Source of the DNA: Paenibacillus taihuensis
Lineage (GTDB): Bacteria; Bacillota; Bacilli; Paenibacillales; Paenibacillaceae
Direction: 5' to 3'
NCBI RefSeq assembly: GCF_003386535.1
Contig: NZ_QTTN01000020.1
Location: forward strand, 56,438-120,437
Length of the DNA stretch: 64,000 nucleotides
The notes under the pieces were generated by a model. That model made no database searches, was not told where the DNA came from, and worked only from the letters and a program-made list of their open reading frames with translations. This document shows, one piece after another, positions 54,434 to 63,310 of the stretch; the stretch's first letter is position 1, and each line of letters opens with the position of its first letter. The position numbers were made by a program, and so were the translations under genes.

Positions 54434-54493
54434 CTGTAATTATTCCCCTTTAATGTATCCATAGTAAGTTGCAGCGCCATAGTCCGGCTTCTG

Positions 54494-56005
54494 CTATTGC
54501 GTTTCATCGTTCTTATTCGTGCTGCCGGACTTTCCGCCGCTGCTGCTCTGGCCAGTCGACGCCCCGCTTCCGCCTGCAGCGGTTGAATTATCCCCGGCAG
54601 GCGCTTGATCAGACGTCCCGCCAGCCGCACCGGAACCGCTCGCCGCGTTCCCGCTTCCGCCGCCATCAACCGCGCTGCCGTCTCCCGTACCGTCCGGCGT
54701 CGTACCGCCGCTGCCGTCACTCGGCTGCCCATCTGCAGGCAGCGAATCCGTCGGCCCCACAGTAGATGTTGCCGTGGCATCTGTAATATCCACTGTTATG
54801 CTAAGCGGCGCATTCGGTGCCTGTTCCACAAATCGCGGCAGATGCATCTCAAGCGGCACGACATGGCTGCCTGGCCCAAGGCCGCTTAAATCAGCAATGA
54901 GCTGTACATCCTTCACGCCAAGCGCAGACAGCGTATTCGGCGCACCGCGTACAATCGCATCCACGATGCCGGTCGATGGCACCGCTATATTCGCTTTCAA
55001 GCCATCTGAGAGGCCAATGAGCGTAACAGGCAAGCCTGCTATAACTCGTGACTCCTCAGGCACTATCGTATATTCAATCGTTACTTTAACAGGATCTACT
55101 GAAGCGATATCGTTGTTAGGAACGACATCGAGATCCATCGTACCCGATTGTTTCAACTTCGACAAGTCAATTGTGATACCGTCATAGTACTCGTATTTAT
55201 CGAGCACGTCCTGCGGTCCATACACCGTGATTTGATCCACGCTCTGTTTGAAGGAGGCGATCGCGAGCCCCTCCGGCAGCTGCCCAGTGAAGCCGATCTG
55301 AAGCGGCAGCTTTTTAAACGGCTTCGTGATCGGGACCTCGACCTCCACCACGCTCGGACTTATTACCGCATCCGTCAGTTCGTTTCCGTCTTGATCGAAT
55401 GCGGCCAGCTTCATTTTCTTATCGGCGACGGTCTCCTCTTCGCCTTCTACCGAGATGGTTCCTCCAACCGAGGCCACAAGGTCCATCTGATCCTTCGGCA
55501 GCGTGACATGCACGCGGTTCGGCTTCACGACCGGCGTTCCGGTCTTGTACCCTTTGCCTGGCCTGCCCTCGGTATGTATCGTCACATCATATTCTTTCGT
55601 AAGCAGCCGTTCCAGAACGACCGTGACGTTGCTTGGCCTTACTTCAATAAGCTCTAGCCCCCGAGGCAGATTTACCTTGAGCGGGAGCACCTTCCTGCCT
55701 TCTGTCGCTTGGCTTAGATCGACCGTAACCTGATAATCGTTATTGCGTTCCGCGAGAAGGAAGTCCGATCTTGATCCGCTTACCGTGAGGTGCACCTCGC
55801 CCGGGTCCAGCAGACGCAGCGCGAAGTTCTTATCATCCATGCCGATCGGCTTCACCTGAACCGCGTCAATCTCACGCGATTCCGTCAAATTCGCAACCGT
55901 GTTCGGCGATTTCTCCGAGTCAAAATGGACAACAGCCCACATCAGGATCCCGATCATCAGCGATATGATTTTGATCGCCGTCGGATGGCTTAGCCACTTA
56001 TCCAT
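54494..56005 (-). CDS. cdaR: YbbR-domain regulator of diadenylate cyclase
   Basis: 503 residues. One N-terminal membrane helix (about 10-28), then four extracellular YbbR repeats to about residue 425, then a low-complexity Gly/Ser/Ala/Thr tail of 75 residues ending KNDETQ. Overlaps cdaA by eight bases. Known: CdaR contacts CdaA outside the membrane and tunes c-di-AMP synthesis. The long tail is not in every orthologue and could reach into the cell wall. Confidence 0.95.
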   Translation of the reverse strand: MDKWLSHPTAIKIISLMIGILMWAVVHFDSEKSPNTVANLTESREIDAVQVKPIGMDDKNFALRLLDPGEVHLTVSGSRSDFLLAERNNDYQVTVDLSQATEGRKVLPLKVNLPRGLELIEVRPSNVTVVLERLLTKEYDVTIHTEGRPGKGYKTGTPVVKPNRVHVTLPKDQMDLVASVGGTISVEGEEETVADKKMKLAAFDQDGNELTDAVISPSVVEVEVPITKPFKKLPLQIGFTGQLPEGLAIASFKQSVDQITVYGPQDVLDKYEYYDGITIDLSKLKQSGTMDLDVVPNNDIASVDPVKVTIEYTIVPEESRVIAGLPVTLIGLSDGLKANIAVPSTGIVDAIVRGAPNTLSALGVKDVQLIADLSGLGPGSHVVPLEMHLPRFVEQAPNAPLSITVDITDATATSTVGPTDSLPADGQPSDGSGGTTPDGTGDGSAVDGGGSGNAASGSGAAGGTSDQAPAGDNSTAAGGSGASTGQSSSGGKSGSTNKNDETQ

Positions 56006-56840
56006 GCTGACTGCCCCCTTTCCGCTTCCAGAAAGGTGGTTTCGTATTCTTTTGGCCTACACGCGCCTTCGAGTTCGGGTTCAGCTCTTCGAACAGTTTC
56101 GAGATGAGCGACTCATCTTTAATGTCGCGAACGATCATGCCGCCAACAGCGAGGGAGACTTGTCCCGTTTCTTCCGACACGATCACCGAGATCGCATCGC
56201 AGACTTCGGTTACGCCAATTCCGGCGCGGTGACGCGTGCCAAGTTCCTTACTGATGAATGGATTCTCCGACAGCGGCAAGTAACAGCCTGCGGCCATAAT
56301 CTGATTGCCTCTAATAATAACGGCACCATCATGCAGCGGCGTATTCGGAATGAAGATATTAATGAGCAGCTCCGAGCTGACGAACGACTCCATCTGGATG
56401 CCCGACTCAATGTAATCGGAGAGCCCCGTACTGCGTTCAAACACGATCAGCGCGCCGATTTTACGCTTGGCCATATAATTAATCGACTTAATGATCTCAT
56501 TAATCCGATCACTTATATCCCGCTCCACAACGGAAGAACGGCTGAACAAGCTTCCTCGTCCCAGCTGCTCGAGCGCCCTGCGAAGCTCCGGCTGAAAAAT
56601 AATAAGGATCGTCACGACGCCGAATGTGAACATCTGATTCATGAGCCATTTCAGCGTGTACAGGTTAAACCACGTACTGAGCGCCCAGGTCGCGACAAGC
56701 ACGATGATCCCTTTAAGCAGCTGCACCGCCCGGGTTCCGCGAACGAGCAGGATGAGTTTATAGATAATATAGCTAACGATCGATATATCGATAATATCCT
56801 TGATCCAACCCTTCCAGGTCAAATCCGCAAAATAGTTCAT
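55998..56840 (-). CDS. cdaA: Diadenylate cyclase
   Basis: 280 residues: three N-terminal membrane helices (about 12-85) and a DAC domain with LHDGAVII (DGA at 171-173) and GTRHRAGIG (RHR at 203-205), the two catalytic motifs. Makes cyclic di-AMP from two ATP. First gene of cdaA-cdaR-glmM. ATG 56840; the region upstream is short and ends at the rsiW terminator. Confidence 0.97.
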   Translation of the reverse strand: MNYFADLTWKGWIKDIIDISIVSYIIYKLILLVRGTRAVQLLKGIIVLVATWALSTWFNLYTLKWLMNQMFTFGVVTILIIFQPELRRALEQLGRGSLFSRSSVVERDISDRINEIIKSINYMAKRKIGALIVFERSTGLSDYIESGIQMESFVSSELLINIFIPNTPLHDGAVIIRGNQIMAAGCYLPLSENPFISKELGTRHRAGIGVTEVCDAISVIVSEETGQVSLAVGGMIVRDIKDESLISKLFEELNPNSKARVGQKNTKPPFWKRKGGSQHG

Positions 56841-56949
56841 CCGTTATTCACCCCCCAAACACCATCTGCCCTAGGTATCATTAATCTCATTACCCTTTAT
56901 TCTAACCTAATTCTTTTCTAGAAATGGGGCTGCAAATCCTTTTTTCTCA

Positions 56950-56976
56950 CAAAAAAACCTCCCTGAGTAGGAGGTT
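56950..56976 (-). terminator. Terminator of the sigW-rsiW unit
   Basis: Stem AACCTCC/GGAGGTT with seven-base loop and minus-strand run of seven T, ending at about 56950. Confidence 0.88.
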
Positions 56977-56987
56977 AGCCATGCAAA

Positions 56988-57617
56988 TCAGTACGCCAAA
57001 CTGCTGATGGAATGAGACACTTTGTACCAAAACCAGTCCAGCGCCTGGTCAATCTGCTTCACTTCTCCGGATATATGGGCGGTCGATGCTTGATACAGTG
57101 ATCCAGAGATGACCGTTACATCCCCATCCACTTCACCGTATACATTCGCTTTGCCATTCTCAACGACCAAGTCGCCTTTCACGTGTGCGCCTTCAGGAAC
57201 AGTCACCGTATCGCCCGAAATGACGACCTGCGCAAGATCTGAACCGCTCACCGTTAGCTCGCTATCCTGCTGCCACATGGCAAGGAAGCTCGAGAACATG
57301 ACGAGTACAAATACCGCTGCGACGGAGATCGCCGGATGACTGCGCACCCAGCTTGCGAAGCCAGCTCTGCGCCTCCGCTTGAAAGGAACCGAATCCATAA
57401 TGCGTGCAGTGAGGGCAGAAGACTGCTCGGCCGTCATGACTGGGCGCCGCTTATCCATCATGGTCCCTGTGAGCGCCTCGGTCCGTTCGAGCTGCTCCAG
57501 CCTTGTGCGGCATGCCACGCAGGAATCTATATGAAGCTTTAGTTCAGCTTGCTCATCACGAGACAGCTCATCATCTAAATAATCATGCATCAGCATGACG
57601 GCGACGTTGCAATTCAT
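56988..57617 (-). CDS. rsiW: Zinc-finger anti-sigma factor
   Basis: 209 residues. Zinc-binding anti-sigma domain with HIDSCVAC (His-x3-Cys-x2-Cys), a membrane helix near 97-117 (AISVAAVFVLVMFSSFLAMW), then an extracellular domain of repeated beta strands (VEGDVTVISGSLY-like, bactofilin-like). ATG 57617 behind AAAGGATTGG; an ATG at 57638 is an alternative. Sequesters the adjacent sigma factor. The outer part is longer than in the B. subtilis protein as I recall it. Confidence 0.88.
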   Translation of the reverse strand: MNCNVAVMLMHDYLDDELSRDEQAELKLHIDSCVACRTRLEQLERTEALTGTMMDKRRPVMTAEQSSALTARIMDSVPFKRRRRAGFASWVRSHPAISVAAVFVLVMFSSFLAMWQQDSELTVSGSDLAQVVISGDTVTVPEGAHVKGDLVVENGKANVYGEVDGDVTVISGSLYQASTAHISGEVKQIDQALDWFWYKVSHSISSLAY

Positions 57618-57658
57618 AGCAGCCAATCCTTTCATCAATATAATCTTCAGTGTTATAC

Positions 57659-57686
57659 GTTACGTTTCACTGGCCGAGATGTTTCA
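57659..57686 (-). promoter_or_regulatory. ECF-type promoter between sigW and rsiW
   Basis: TGAAAC at 57686-57681 and CGTAAC at 57664-57659 with a 16-base spacer, the shape of sigma-W promoters. It reads toward rsiW, about 40 bases before its start and after the sigW stop. Confidence 0.6.
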
Positions 57687-57739
57687 CTTTTTTAAGGGGT
57701 TCCCCTGTAAAAATATGACTTTCCACTCTCGCCCATCTG

Positions 57740-58306
57740 CTACAGCTTATGCTCCAATTTCTTGCGAAGGAACTCCCGGCCCCGATGGACACGTGTCTTC
57801 ACCGTCGTAACGGGCATCCCCAGCACATCGCCGATTTCCTGCAGCGATAGCTCCTCCAGGTAGCGCAGCACCATGACGGATTTATATTTAGCCGGCAACG
57901 TCTCAATTGCCTGATGAATGATTCGCTGTGTATCCGATAGCAGCAGCTCGCTCTCAGGCGTCCGGTCATCGCTTGGAATCATCGCATAACCGTCAAGCCC
58001 TTCGTGGTCCGACGACTCGGCATCGAGCGAATAAACCGCCTTGCGCTTACGAAGTCGATCGATACACAAATTCGTTGCGATCCGATAAATCCAGGTCGAG
58101 AACTTCATCGTGTCGTCGTACCGTTCCAAGTTCCGGTACACCCGCAGGAATGCTTCCTGTACAACATCCTCTGCTTCTTGCCGGTTGTACAGCATTCGGT
58201 AAGCCATATGATAAAGCTTGTCCTGGTACATCTCAACAAGCTCGGCAAAAGCCCGCTGATCGCCTTTCAAAGCTAATCTTGCTAACCTCGCCTCAACTGA
58301 TTTCAA
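57740..58306 (-). CDS. sigW: RNA polymerase ECF sigma factor, SigW type
   Basis: 188 residues. Region 2 AYRMLYNRQEAEDVVQEAF with the -10 recognition helix FSTWIYRIATNLCID; region 4 LPAKYKSVMVLRYLEELSLQ and VTTVKTRVHRGREFLR. I start at TTG 58306 behind GGAGGAG, giving the usual family length; the frame to 58396 runs 30 codons into the promoter. Directs envelope-stress genes and is held by the anti-sigma factor at 56988-57617. Confidence 0.92.
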   Translation of the reverse strand: MKSVEARLARLALKGDQRAFAELVEMYQDKLYHMAYRMLYNRQEAEDVVQEAFLRVYRNLERYDDTMKFSTWIYRIATNLCIDRLRKRKAVYSLDAESSDHEGLDGYAMIPSDDRTPESELLLSDTQRIIHQAIETLPAKYKSVMVLRYLEELSLQEIGDVLGMPVTTVKTRVHRGREFLRKKLEHKL

Positions 58307-58366
58307 CGCTTCTCCTCCAAACGGCCAATCGTTATACAAACCATAAAAACGAATCGTACCTCCATG

Positions 58367-58396
58367 ATTATACATGGAAATGAAGCAATATGGCAA
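58367..58396 (-). promoter_or_regulatory. sigW vegetative promoter
   Basis: TTGCCA at 58396-58391 and TATAAT at 58372-58367 with an 18-base spacer. It gives basal expression of sigW about 60 bases upstream of its start. Confidence 0.65.
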
Positions 58397-58431
58397 AAAA
58401 CTACTAATTCTGCAGCAATCATATATTTAAA

Positions 58432-58476
58432 CAAAAAAGCCGGACTCGAAGCAGCAGTGCTGCCCGGTCCGGCTTT
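58432..58476 (-). terminator. Terminator of ppc
   Basis: Stem AAAAGCCGGAC/GTCCGGCTTTT with inner GCAGCA/TGCTGC, followed on the minus strand by TTTTTTG. It lies 21 bases past the ppc stop. Confidence 0.92.
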
Positions 58477-58496
58477 TCTTCTCGAAAATATTCGTA

Positions 58497-61304
58497 TCAG
58501 CCCGTGTTTCTCAGGCCAGCTGCAATTCCGTTAATCGTAAGCAGCACTTCACGCAGCAGCTCTTTGTCGTCTGCTTCGCCGTTTGCGCGATTCTCGCGCA
58601 GCTCTTTCAAGAGCTGAACTTGCATGTAGCTGAGCGGATCCACGTATGGGTTACGCAGGCGGATTGACTCTTGGATAACCGGCAGATTGTCCAAAATTTC
58701 CGCTTGTCCGGTAATTTCCAGAATCAACGACGATGTCATCTTGTATTCGTTCTCGATTTGCGTAAAGATCCGATCGCGAATAGCTTTATCTGAGATCATG
58801 CCCGCATATTCTTTGGCGATCTGAAGATCTGCCTTGGCCAGCGCATTCTGCAGCGTATCGATGAGCGTCGTGAAGAATGGGAACTTCGCATACATTTCAC
58901 GCAGCGTCTCCAGACGCTTCGCGTCGCCGCCCACATAGCCCTGCAGCGCCGTGCCTGCCGCATACCATGCCGGCAGCAAGTAACGACTCTGTGTCCAAGC
59001 GAATACCCAAGGAATCGCACGCAAGTCCTCGAAGCGATCGCTTCCTTTCCGTTTTGCCGGACGGGAACCGATGTTCAGCTCGCCGACTTCCGACAGCGGC
59101 GTCGACTCTTTGAAGAATGTCATGAAGTCCGGATCGCGGAAGATCAAATCTTGATACTTGTTCAGCGCCGTCTCCGAAATGCCTCTTGCGATATCATCCC
59201 ACTCTGCAGTTGCTTCCGCTTCCTGCTCTGGATACTTCGCCAGACGCGATGCTGTCACAAGCGCCCAAGTCGCCTGCTCCAAGCTGCGGTATGCAATACC
59301 CTTCATCGAGTAACGGGAGGATAATACTTCGCCTTGCTCCGTAATCTTGATTCCGCCGCCCACTGTGTGTGGAGGCTGAGCAAGAATACTGCGGTTCAGC
59401 GGCATACCGCCGCGACCCAATGCGCCGCCGCGGCCGTGGAAGAACTTCAGCTTCACGTCGAACTTCTTCGCTGCGCTTGTAATGGCATTAAGCGCTACGC
59501 GCAGCTCCCAGTTCGCCGTTACAACGCCACCGTCCTTGTTGCTGTCCGAGTAGCCAAGCATAATTTCATGCTGGTTGCTGCGTGCTTCGACTGCTTGACG
59601 GTAGATCGGCAGTGCAAACAGCTGCTCCATAATGCCAGGGGCCGCATGCAGGTCGTCGATCGTTTCAAACAGCGGTACCGCCTGCAATGTGCAGCGAACG
59701 GTGCCGTTAGCTTCCTTGCGGAACAAGCCGACTTCCTTCGCGAACACCATAACCTCGAGCATGTCGCTCGCGCCTTGAGTCATACTGATCAGGTAGCTGC
59801 TGATGCAGTTTACGCCGAACTCCGCTTGTGCGCGGTAGATCGTGCGGTATACATCCAGACATTCCTGCGTGCTATCCGAGTATGCAAAATGCGGCGATGT
59901 CAAAGGACGCGGATCTTTAAGCAGCGAGTGAAGCAGCTCAATTTTCTCTTCCTCTGACAATGCAGCATAGTTCTCTACAATGTTCATGTTCGCAAGCACT
60001 TCAGTCATCGCATTCTCATGCTCTTTGCTGTGCTGACGAACGTCCAGCGCTGCCAGATGGAAGCCGAACAGCTCCACTTGGCGAATCAGCTTACGGATAT
60101 GCGTATCCGCAACATAATCGGCGAAATGGTGACGCAGGCTGCGGTCGATCACATACAGATCTTCCTTCATTTCATCCGCGCTGTTATAGCGCTTCGAAGA
60201 GCCTTTCAGCGTATCATCCGATGTATTCGCCAGCTTCTCCAGCATATAGCCGAGCTTGATCTTGTACGGCTCTTTCTCATTGCGCCACAGATCTACGCTG
60301 CGCGTCTCAATGATTTCGCGATCTTTCTTGATCGACTCTTGAAGTTCATCCGACACCGAAATGATGTTCGTGCTGAAGCTGAGCTGATCCATAACTTCCT
60401 TGAGCAGTTCCTCATACTTCTTTAGCGCAAGTCCGCGCTGAAGCGTCAGGGTCTCCCAAGTGATTTTAGCGGTAACAGACGGGTTGCCGTCACGGTCGCC
60501 GCCAATCCACGAGCCGAAACGAAGGTAAGTCGGAACATGCCATCGCTCAGATGGATAGTACTTATCCAGGCAGCGCTCAAGCTCTTCATATACGTTAGGC
60601 AGTACTTCAAACAGCGTCTCGTCAAAATAGTACATCCCATTGCGCACTTCATCGATAACCGTTGGTTTACGGTCACGCAGCTCATCCGTTTGCCACAGCG
60701 TCAGCACTTCGTTCAGCAGCTTCTCACGCAGCTTCTCGCGCTCACGGTAGGTCAGGTTCGGATTATCAAGCTCCATCATTTCAGCAGCGATACGCTGATG
60801 AATATCGAGAACAGCACGGCGTGTAGCTTCCGTTGGATGTGCAGTCATGACAAGCTCGAGTGAAATATCACCGATGATTTCTTTTACATTGTCAACTGAA
60901 ATGCCCTTTTCCTTCAGGACCTGAATAGCACTCTCGATTGAGCCAGGTTGCACTGTCTCGCCTGCAGAACGTTCGTAATCACGCTTCCGGCGAATCCGGT
61001 GATTTTGCTCCGCAATATTAACGAGTTGAAAATAAATCGCGAATGCGCGAATGACCTGATGGCGCGTCTCCGGGTTCAAAGCACAAATGACCTGCTTGAA
61101 CTCTTCATACAGCTCCGGCAAAAATTCAGCGCGAAGCGCTTTGCTCATTTCGCGGATCTTCTCAACATTCTCCAGTAGTGCGTGTCCACCCTGATGCACA
61201 AGTACATCTCCAAGAATGTTGCCAAGGAAACGCACATCGCGGCGCAGCAGGTTGTTTGATTGCGGCCGGTTGGTTGTAGCAACAGTTCCAGCTTGTTCCG
61301 ACAT
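58497..61304 (-). CDS. ppc: Phosphoenolpyruvate carboxylase
   Basis: 935 residues, full length. MTAHPTEATRR holds the catalytic His, FHGRGGALGRGG the mobile PEP loop, MLGYSDSNKDGG the substrate block, and the family ends in RNTG as here. Fixes bicarbonate onto PEP to give oxaloacetate. ATG 61304 behind AGGAGGATTAGA; a five-codon longer frame lacks a site. Single-gene unit with own promoter and terminator. Confidence 0.97.
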   Translation of the reverse strand: MSEQAGTVATTNRPQSNNLLRRDVRFLGNILGDVLVHQGGHALLENVEKIREMSKALRAEFLPELYEEFKQVICALNPETRHQVIRAFAIYFQLVNIAEQNHRIRRKRDYERSAGETVQPGSIESAIQVLKEKGISVDNVKEIIGDISLELVMTAHPTEATRRAVLDIHQRIAAEMMELDNPNLTYREREKLREKLLNEVLTLWQTDELRDRKPTVIDEVRNGMYYFDETLFEVLPNVYEELERCLDKYYPSERWHVPTYLRFGSWIGGDRDGNPSVTAKITWETLTLQRGLALKKYEELLKEVMDQLSFSTNIISVSDELQESIKKDREIIETRSVDLWRNEKEPYKIKLGYMLEKLANTSDDTLKGSSKRYNSADEMKEDLYVIDRSLRHHFADYVADTHIRKLIRQVELFGFHLAALDVRQHSKEHENAMTEVLANMNIVENYAALSEEEKIELLHSLLKDPRPLTSPHFAYSDSTQECLDVYRTIYRAQAEFGVNCISSYLISMTQGASDMLEVMVFAKEVGLFRKEANGTVRCTLQAVPLFETIDDLHAAPGIMEQLFALPIYRQAVEARSNQHEIMLGYSDSNKDGGVVTANWELRVALNAITSAAKKFDVKLKFFHGRGGALGRGGMPLNRSILAQPPHTVGGGIKITEQGEVLSSRYSMKGIAYRSLEQATWALVTASRLAKYPEQEAEATAEWDDIARGISETALNKYQDLIFRDPDFMTFFKESTPLSEVGELNIGSRPAKRKGSDRFEDLRAIPWVFAWTQSRYLLPAWYAAGTALQGYVGGDAKRLETLREMYAKFPFFTTLIDTLQNALAKADLQIAKEYAGMISDKAIRDRIFTQIENEYKMTSSLILEITGQAEILDNLPVIQESIRLRNPYVDPLSYMQVQLLKELRENRANGEADDKELLREVLLTINGIAAGLRNTG

Positions 61305-61369
61305 TCTAATCCTCCTCAAGGTTTTGCGAAGAAAGCTACTTCGTAAAGCATGTACTTAATTTTTTACGA

Positions 61370-61385
61370 AATTCATGCATGAATT
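61370..61385. repeat. Sixteen-base palindrome in the ppc leader
   Basis: AATTCATGCATGAATT, perfect, about 70 bases upstream of the ppc start and downstream of its promoter. Possible operator or mRNA hairpin; no known regulator recognised. Confidence 0.4.
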
Positions 61386-61434
61386 CTTCTTCAAACGTTT
61401 TTTTATTCAACCTGATTTGAATATAACTTCCCAC

Positions 61435-61463
61435 ATCATACTACAAAATGACATGCGGTTGAA
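61435..61463 (-). promoter_or_regulatory. ppc promoter
   Basis: TTCAAC at 61463-61458 and TATGAT at 61440-61435 with a 17-base spacer, reading toward ppc. Confidence 0.55.
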
Positions 61464-61508
61464 GCTTTTTCATCCGAGTCTAAAAAATGGAAGCAAAAGC
61501 GAATATAA

Positions 61509-61537
61509 AAAAAAGCCTTGGTTACCCAAGGCTTTGA
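61509..61537 (-). terminator. Terminator of the four-tRNA unit
   Basis: Stem AAAGCCTTGG/CCAAGGCTTT with short loop and minus-strand T-run of eight, 12 bases past tRNA-Gly(UCC). Confidence 0.92.
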
Positions 61538-61548
61538 TCGTCATATAA

Positions 61549-61622
61549 TGGAGCGGGTGATGGGAATCGAACCCACGCTATTAGCTTGGAAGGCTAAAGT
61601 TCTACCATTGAACTACACCCGC
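61549..61622 (-). tRNA. tRNA-Gly (anticodon UCC)
   Basis: Cloverleaf by eye: acceptor GCGGGTG, anticodon loop CTTCCAA, T-loop GTTCGATTC, encoded CCA. Last gene of the four-tRNA unit. Confidence 0.96.
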
Positions 61623-61630
61623 AGAAGAAA

Positions 61631-61707
61631 TGGTCGGGATGACACGATTTGAACATGCGACCCCCTGGTCCCAAACCAGGTGCTCTACCAAGCTGAGCTA
61701 CATCCCG
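61631..61707 (-). tRNA. tRNA-Pro (anticodon UGG)
   Basis: Acceptor CGGGATG, anticodon loop TTTGGGA, T-arm ATGTTCAAATCGT, encoded CCA. Confidence 0.95.
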
Positions 61708-61737
61708 AGATATGTATCATTCTGCATTAAGAAGAAA

Positions 61738-61813
61738 TGGCGTGCCCTGAGAGATTCGAACTCCCGACCTTTTGATTCGTAGTCAAATGCTCTATCCAGC
61801 TGAGCTAAGGGCA
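61738..61813 (-). tRNA. tRNA-Arg (anticodon ACG)
   Basis: Acceptor GTGCCCT, anticodon loop CTACGAA, T-arm GAGTTCGAATCTC, encoded CCA. The wobble A is expected to be edited to inosine. Confidence 0.95.
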
Positions 61814-61816
61814 CAA

Positions 61817-61892
61817 ATGGAGCGGAAGACGGGAATCGAACCCGCGACCCTCGCCTTGGCAAGGCGATGCTCTACCGCTGAGCCACTTCCGC
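61817..61892 (-). tRNA. tRNA-Gly (anticodon GCC)
   Basis: Acceptor GCGGAAG, anticodon loop TTGCCAA, T-arm GGGTTCGATTCCC, encoded CCA. First gene of the four-tRNA unit. Confidence 0.96.
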
Positions 61893-61929
61893 ATTTGTAT
61901 GTCGTCGTATTTCCTGAGCGACAAGTAAT

Positions 61930-61958
61930 AATATATCATGCCCAACATAAGATTGCAA
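61930..61958 (-). promoter_or_regulatory. Promoter of the four-tRNA unit
   Basis: TTGCAA at 61958-61953 and TATATT at 61935-61930 with a 17-base spacer, about 38 bases upstream of tRNA-Gly(GCC). Confidence 0.8.
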
Positions 61959-61991
61959 GTCTTTCGTGAAAAAATTTTTCGCACTCGCCAT

Positions 61992-62840
61992 TTAGACCGA
62001 TAAACTCATCATCACCGGTTCTGCCACCAATTCGTCCGTCATAACTGGGGATGCCTTGTGAGCCAATGCGTAAGGCAAACATAGCGGCACGCCTGTACGC
62101 GGATCTAGAATAATATCCGCCTCGATGCTGAATACCTCGCGCAATACATCCTTCGTCATAACCGCTTCCGGTGTTCCCTCACCAACAACCTTGCCGCTCT
62201 TAATCGCGATCATGTGCTGCGCATAGCGGGACGCATGATTCAGATCGTGAACAACCATTACGATCGTTCTGCCTGCTGTCTCATTCAGGTGAATAAGGAG
62301 CTCCAGCACTTCAAGCTGGTGCGTCATATCTAGGAACGTTGTGGGCTCATCCAGGAACAGCATATCCGTCTGCTGTGCCAATGCCATAGCGATCCACGCA
62401 CGCTGTCTCTGGCCGCCTGAGAGGCGATCAATAGGCCGGTCAGCGAATTCCATCATGCCAGTCTTCTCAATCGCCCAGGAGATGACAGAACGGTCAACCT
62501 TCGTTAGAGAGCCAAACCCTTTCTGATAAGGGAATCGACCATAGGAGACAAGCTCAGAGACGGTAAGGCCATCTGGAGCTGTTGGGTTCTGTGGCAGTAT
62601 TGCGAGCTGCTTCGCTACCTCCTTTGTGGACTGCTTGTGAATAGACTTCCCGTCCAACATAACAGTTCCTCCAGAAGGCGTCATCAAACGAGCCATCGTC
62701 TTCAGGATCGTTGACTTCCCTGATCCGTTCGCACCTACAAGCGCAGTAATCTTGCCTTTAGGAATTGCGATATTCAAATTCTCGACGATGAGACGCTCCT
62801 CATAACCGATATTCAGTTTAGATGTTTCGAATGATTGCAT
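61992..62840 (-). CDS. Siderophore/iron ABC importer ATPase (FecE/FhuC type)
   Basis: 282 residues: Walker A GANGSGKST, Q-loop LPQNPTAPDG, signature LSGGQRQR, Walker B MLFLDEPTTFLD, switch His in VVHDLNH. The length and the C-terminal block LREVFSIEADIILDP are typical of ferri-siderophore importers. ATG 62840 with AAGGGG 11 bases upstream; the longer frame to 62891 overlaps the promoter. No permease or binding protein lies nearby, so it may serve systems encoded elsewhere. A Fur-box lies upstream. Confidence 0.92.
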   Translation of the reverse strand: MQSFETSKLNIGYEERLIVENLNIAIPKGKITALVGANGSGKSTILKTMARLMTPSGGTVMLDGKSIHKQSTKEVAKQLAILPQNPTAPDGLTVSELVSYGRFPYQKGFGSLTKVDRSVISWAIEKTGMMEFADRPIDRLSGGQRQRAWIAMALAQQTDMLFLDEPTTFLDMTHQLEVLELLIHLNETAGRTIVMVVHDLNHASRYAQHMIAIKSGKVVGEGTPEAVMTKDVLREVFSIEADIILDPRTGVPLCLPYALAHKASPVMTDELVAEPVMMSLSV

Positions 62841-62900
62841 CTTGCGACAGCCCCTTATATCAAAAATTCCGTTGCTGATAATATTTCTCAATACTATATA

Positions 62901-62915
62901 TGATAATCATTCTCA
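62901..62915. promoter_or_regulatory. Fur box upstream of the iron ABC ATPase
   Basis: TGATAATCATTCTCA fits the 7-1-7 Fur consensus TGATAATnATTATCA with one mismatch. It lies in the spacer of a promoter TTAACT-16-TATAGT on the minus strand, about 65 bases before the start. Supports iron repression. Confidence 0.85.
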
Positions 62916-62940
62916 GTTAACGCGTCAAGTGATAACTGTT

Positions 62941-63076
62941 TCCTTTCCTTTAATCCGGCTGATATTTGAGCAAGTTAAGCAGCATTGTGGAACATTTTCG
63001 TCACAATTGTGGATTGATGACCTGAATGAATACAGTTCCATCAACACTCTCATAACGTTATGCACAAATTTGCACA
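62941..63076. other. Spacer between iron ATPase and tRNA run
   Basis: AT-rich non-coding DNA with several short TTGTGG/CCACAA-like motifs. I see no gene. Confidence 0.5.
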
Positions 63077-63078
63077 CA

Positions 63079-63103
63079 AAAAAAGACCCTTATTCAGGGT
63101 CAC
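63079..63103 (-). terminator. Terminator of the rRNA-tRNA operon
   Basis: Stem GACCCT/AGGGTC, five-base loop, minus-strand run of seven T, 10 bases past tRNA-Leu. Confidence 0.88.
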
Positions 63104-63112
63104 TTTGTTTGA

Positions 63113-63192
63113 TGCGCGTAGAGGGACTTGAACCCCCACGGTCGCCCGCCAGATCCTAAGTCTGGTGCGTCTGCCAATTCCGCCATACGCGC
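63113..63192 (-). tRNA. tRNA-Leu (anticodon UAG)
   Basis: Class II tRNA with extra arm, acceptor GCGCGTA, anticodon loop CTTAGGA, T-arm GGGTTCAAGTCCC. The only tRNA here without an encoded CCA (TCA follows the discriminator), so it needs CCA addition. Confidence 0.94.
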
Positions 63193-63224
63193 GCATCGTA
63201 AAATCCATCTTCAGAGAGTGAAAA

Positions 63225-63300
63225 TGGTGAGCCATGTAGGACTCGAACCTACGACACCCTGATTAAAAGTCAGGTGCTCTACCAACTGAGCTAATGGCTC
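63225..63300 (-). tRNA. tRNA-Lys (anticodon UUU)
   Basis: Acceptor GAGCCAT, anticodon loop CTTTTAA, T-arm AGGTTCGAGTCCT, encoded CCA. Confidence 0.96.
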
Positions 63301-63310
63301 GTACAAAAAA

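Noticed and set aside
53147..54439. 430-codon plus-strand frame antisense to glmM
   Set aside because: Mirror of glmM, whose catalytic motifs are all present on the other strand.
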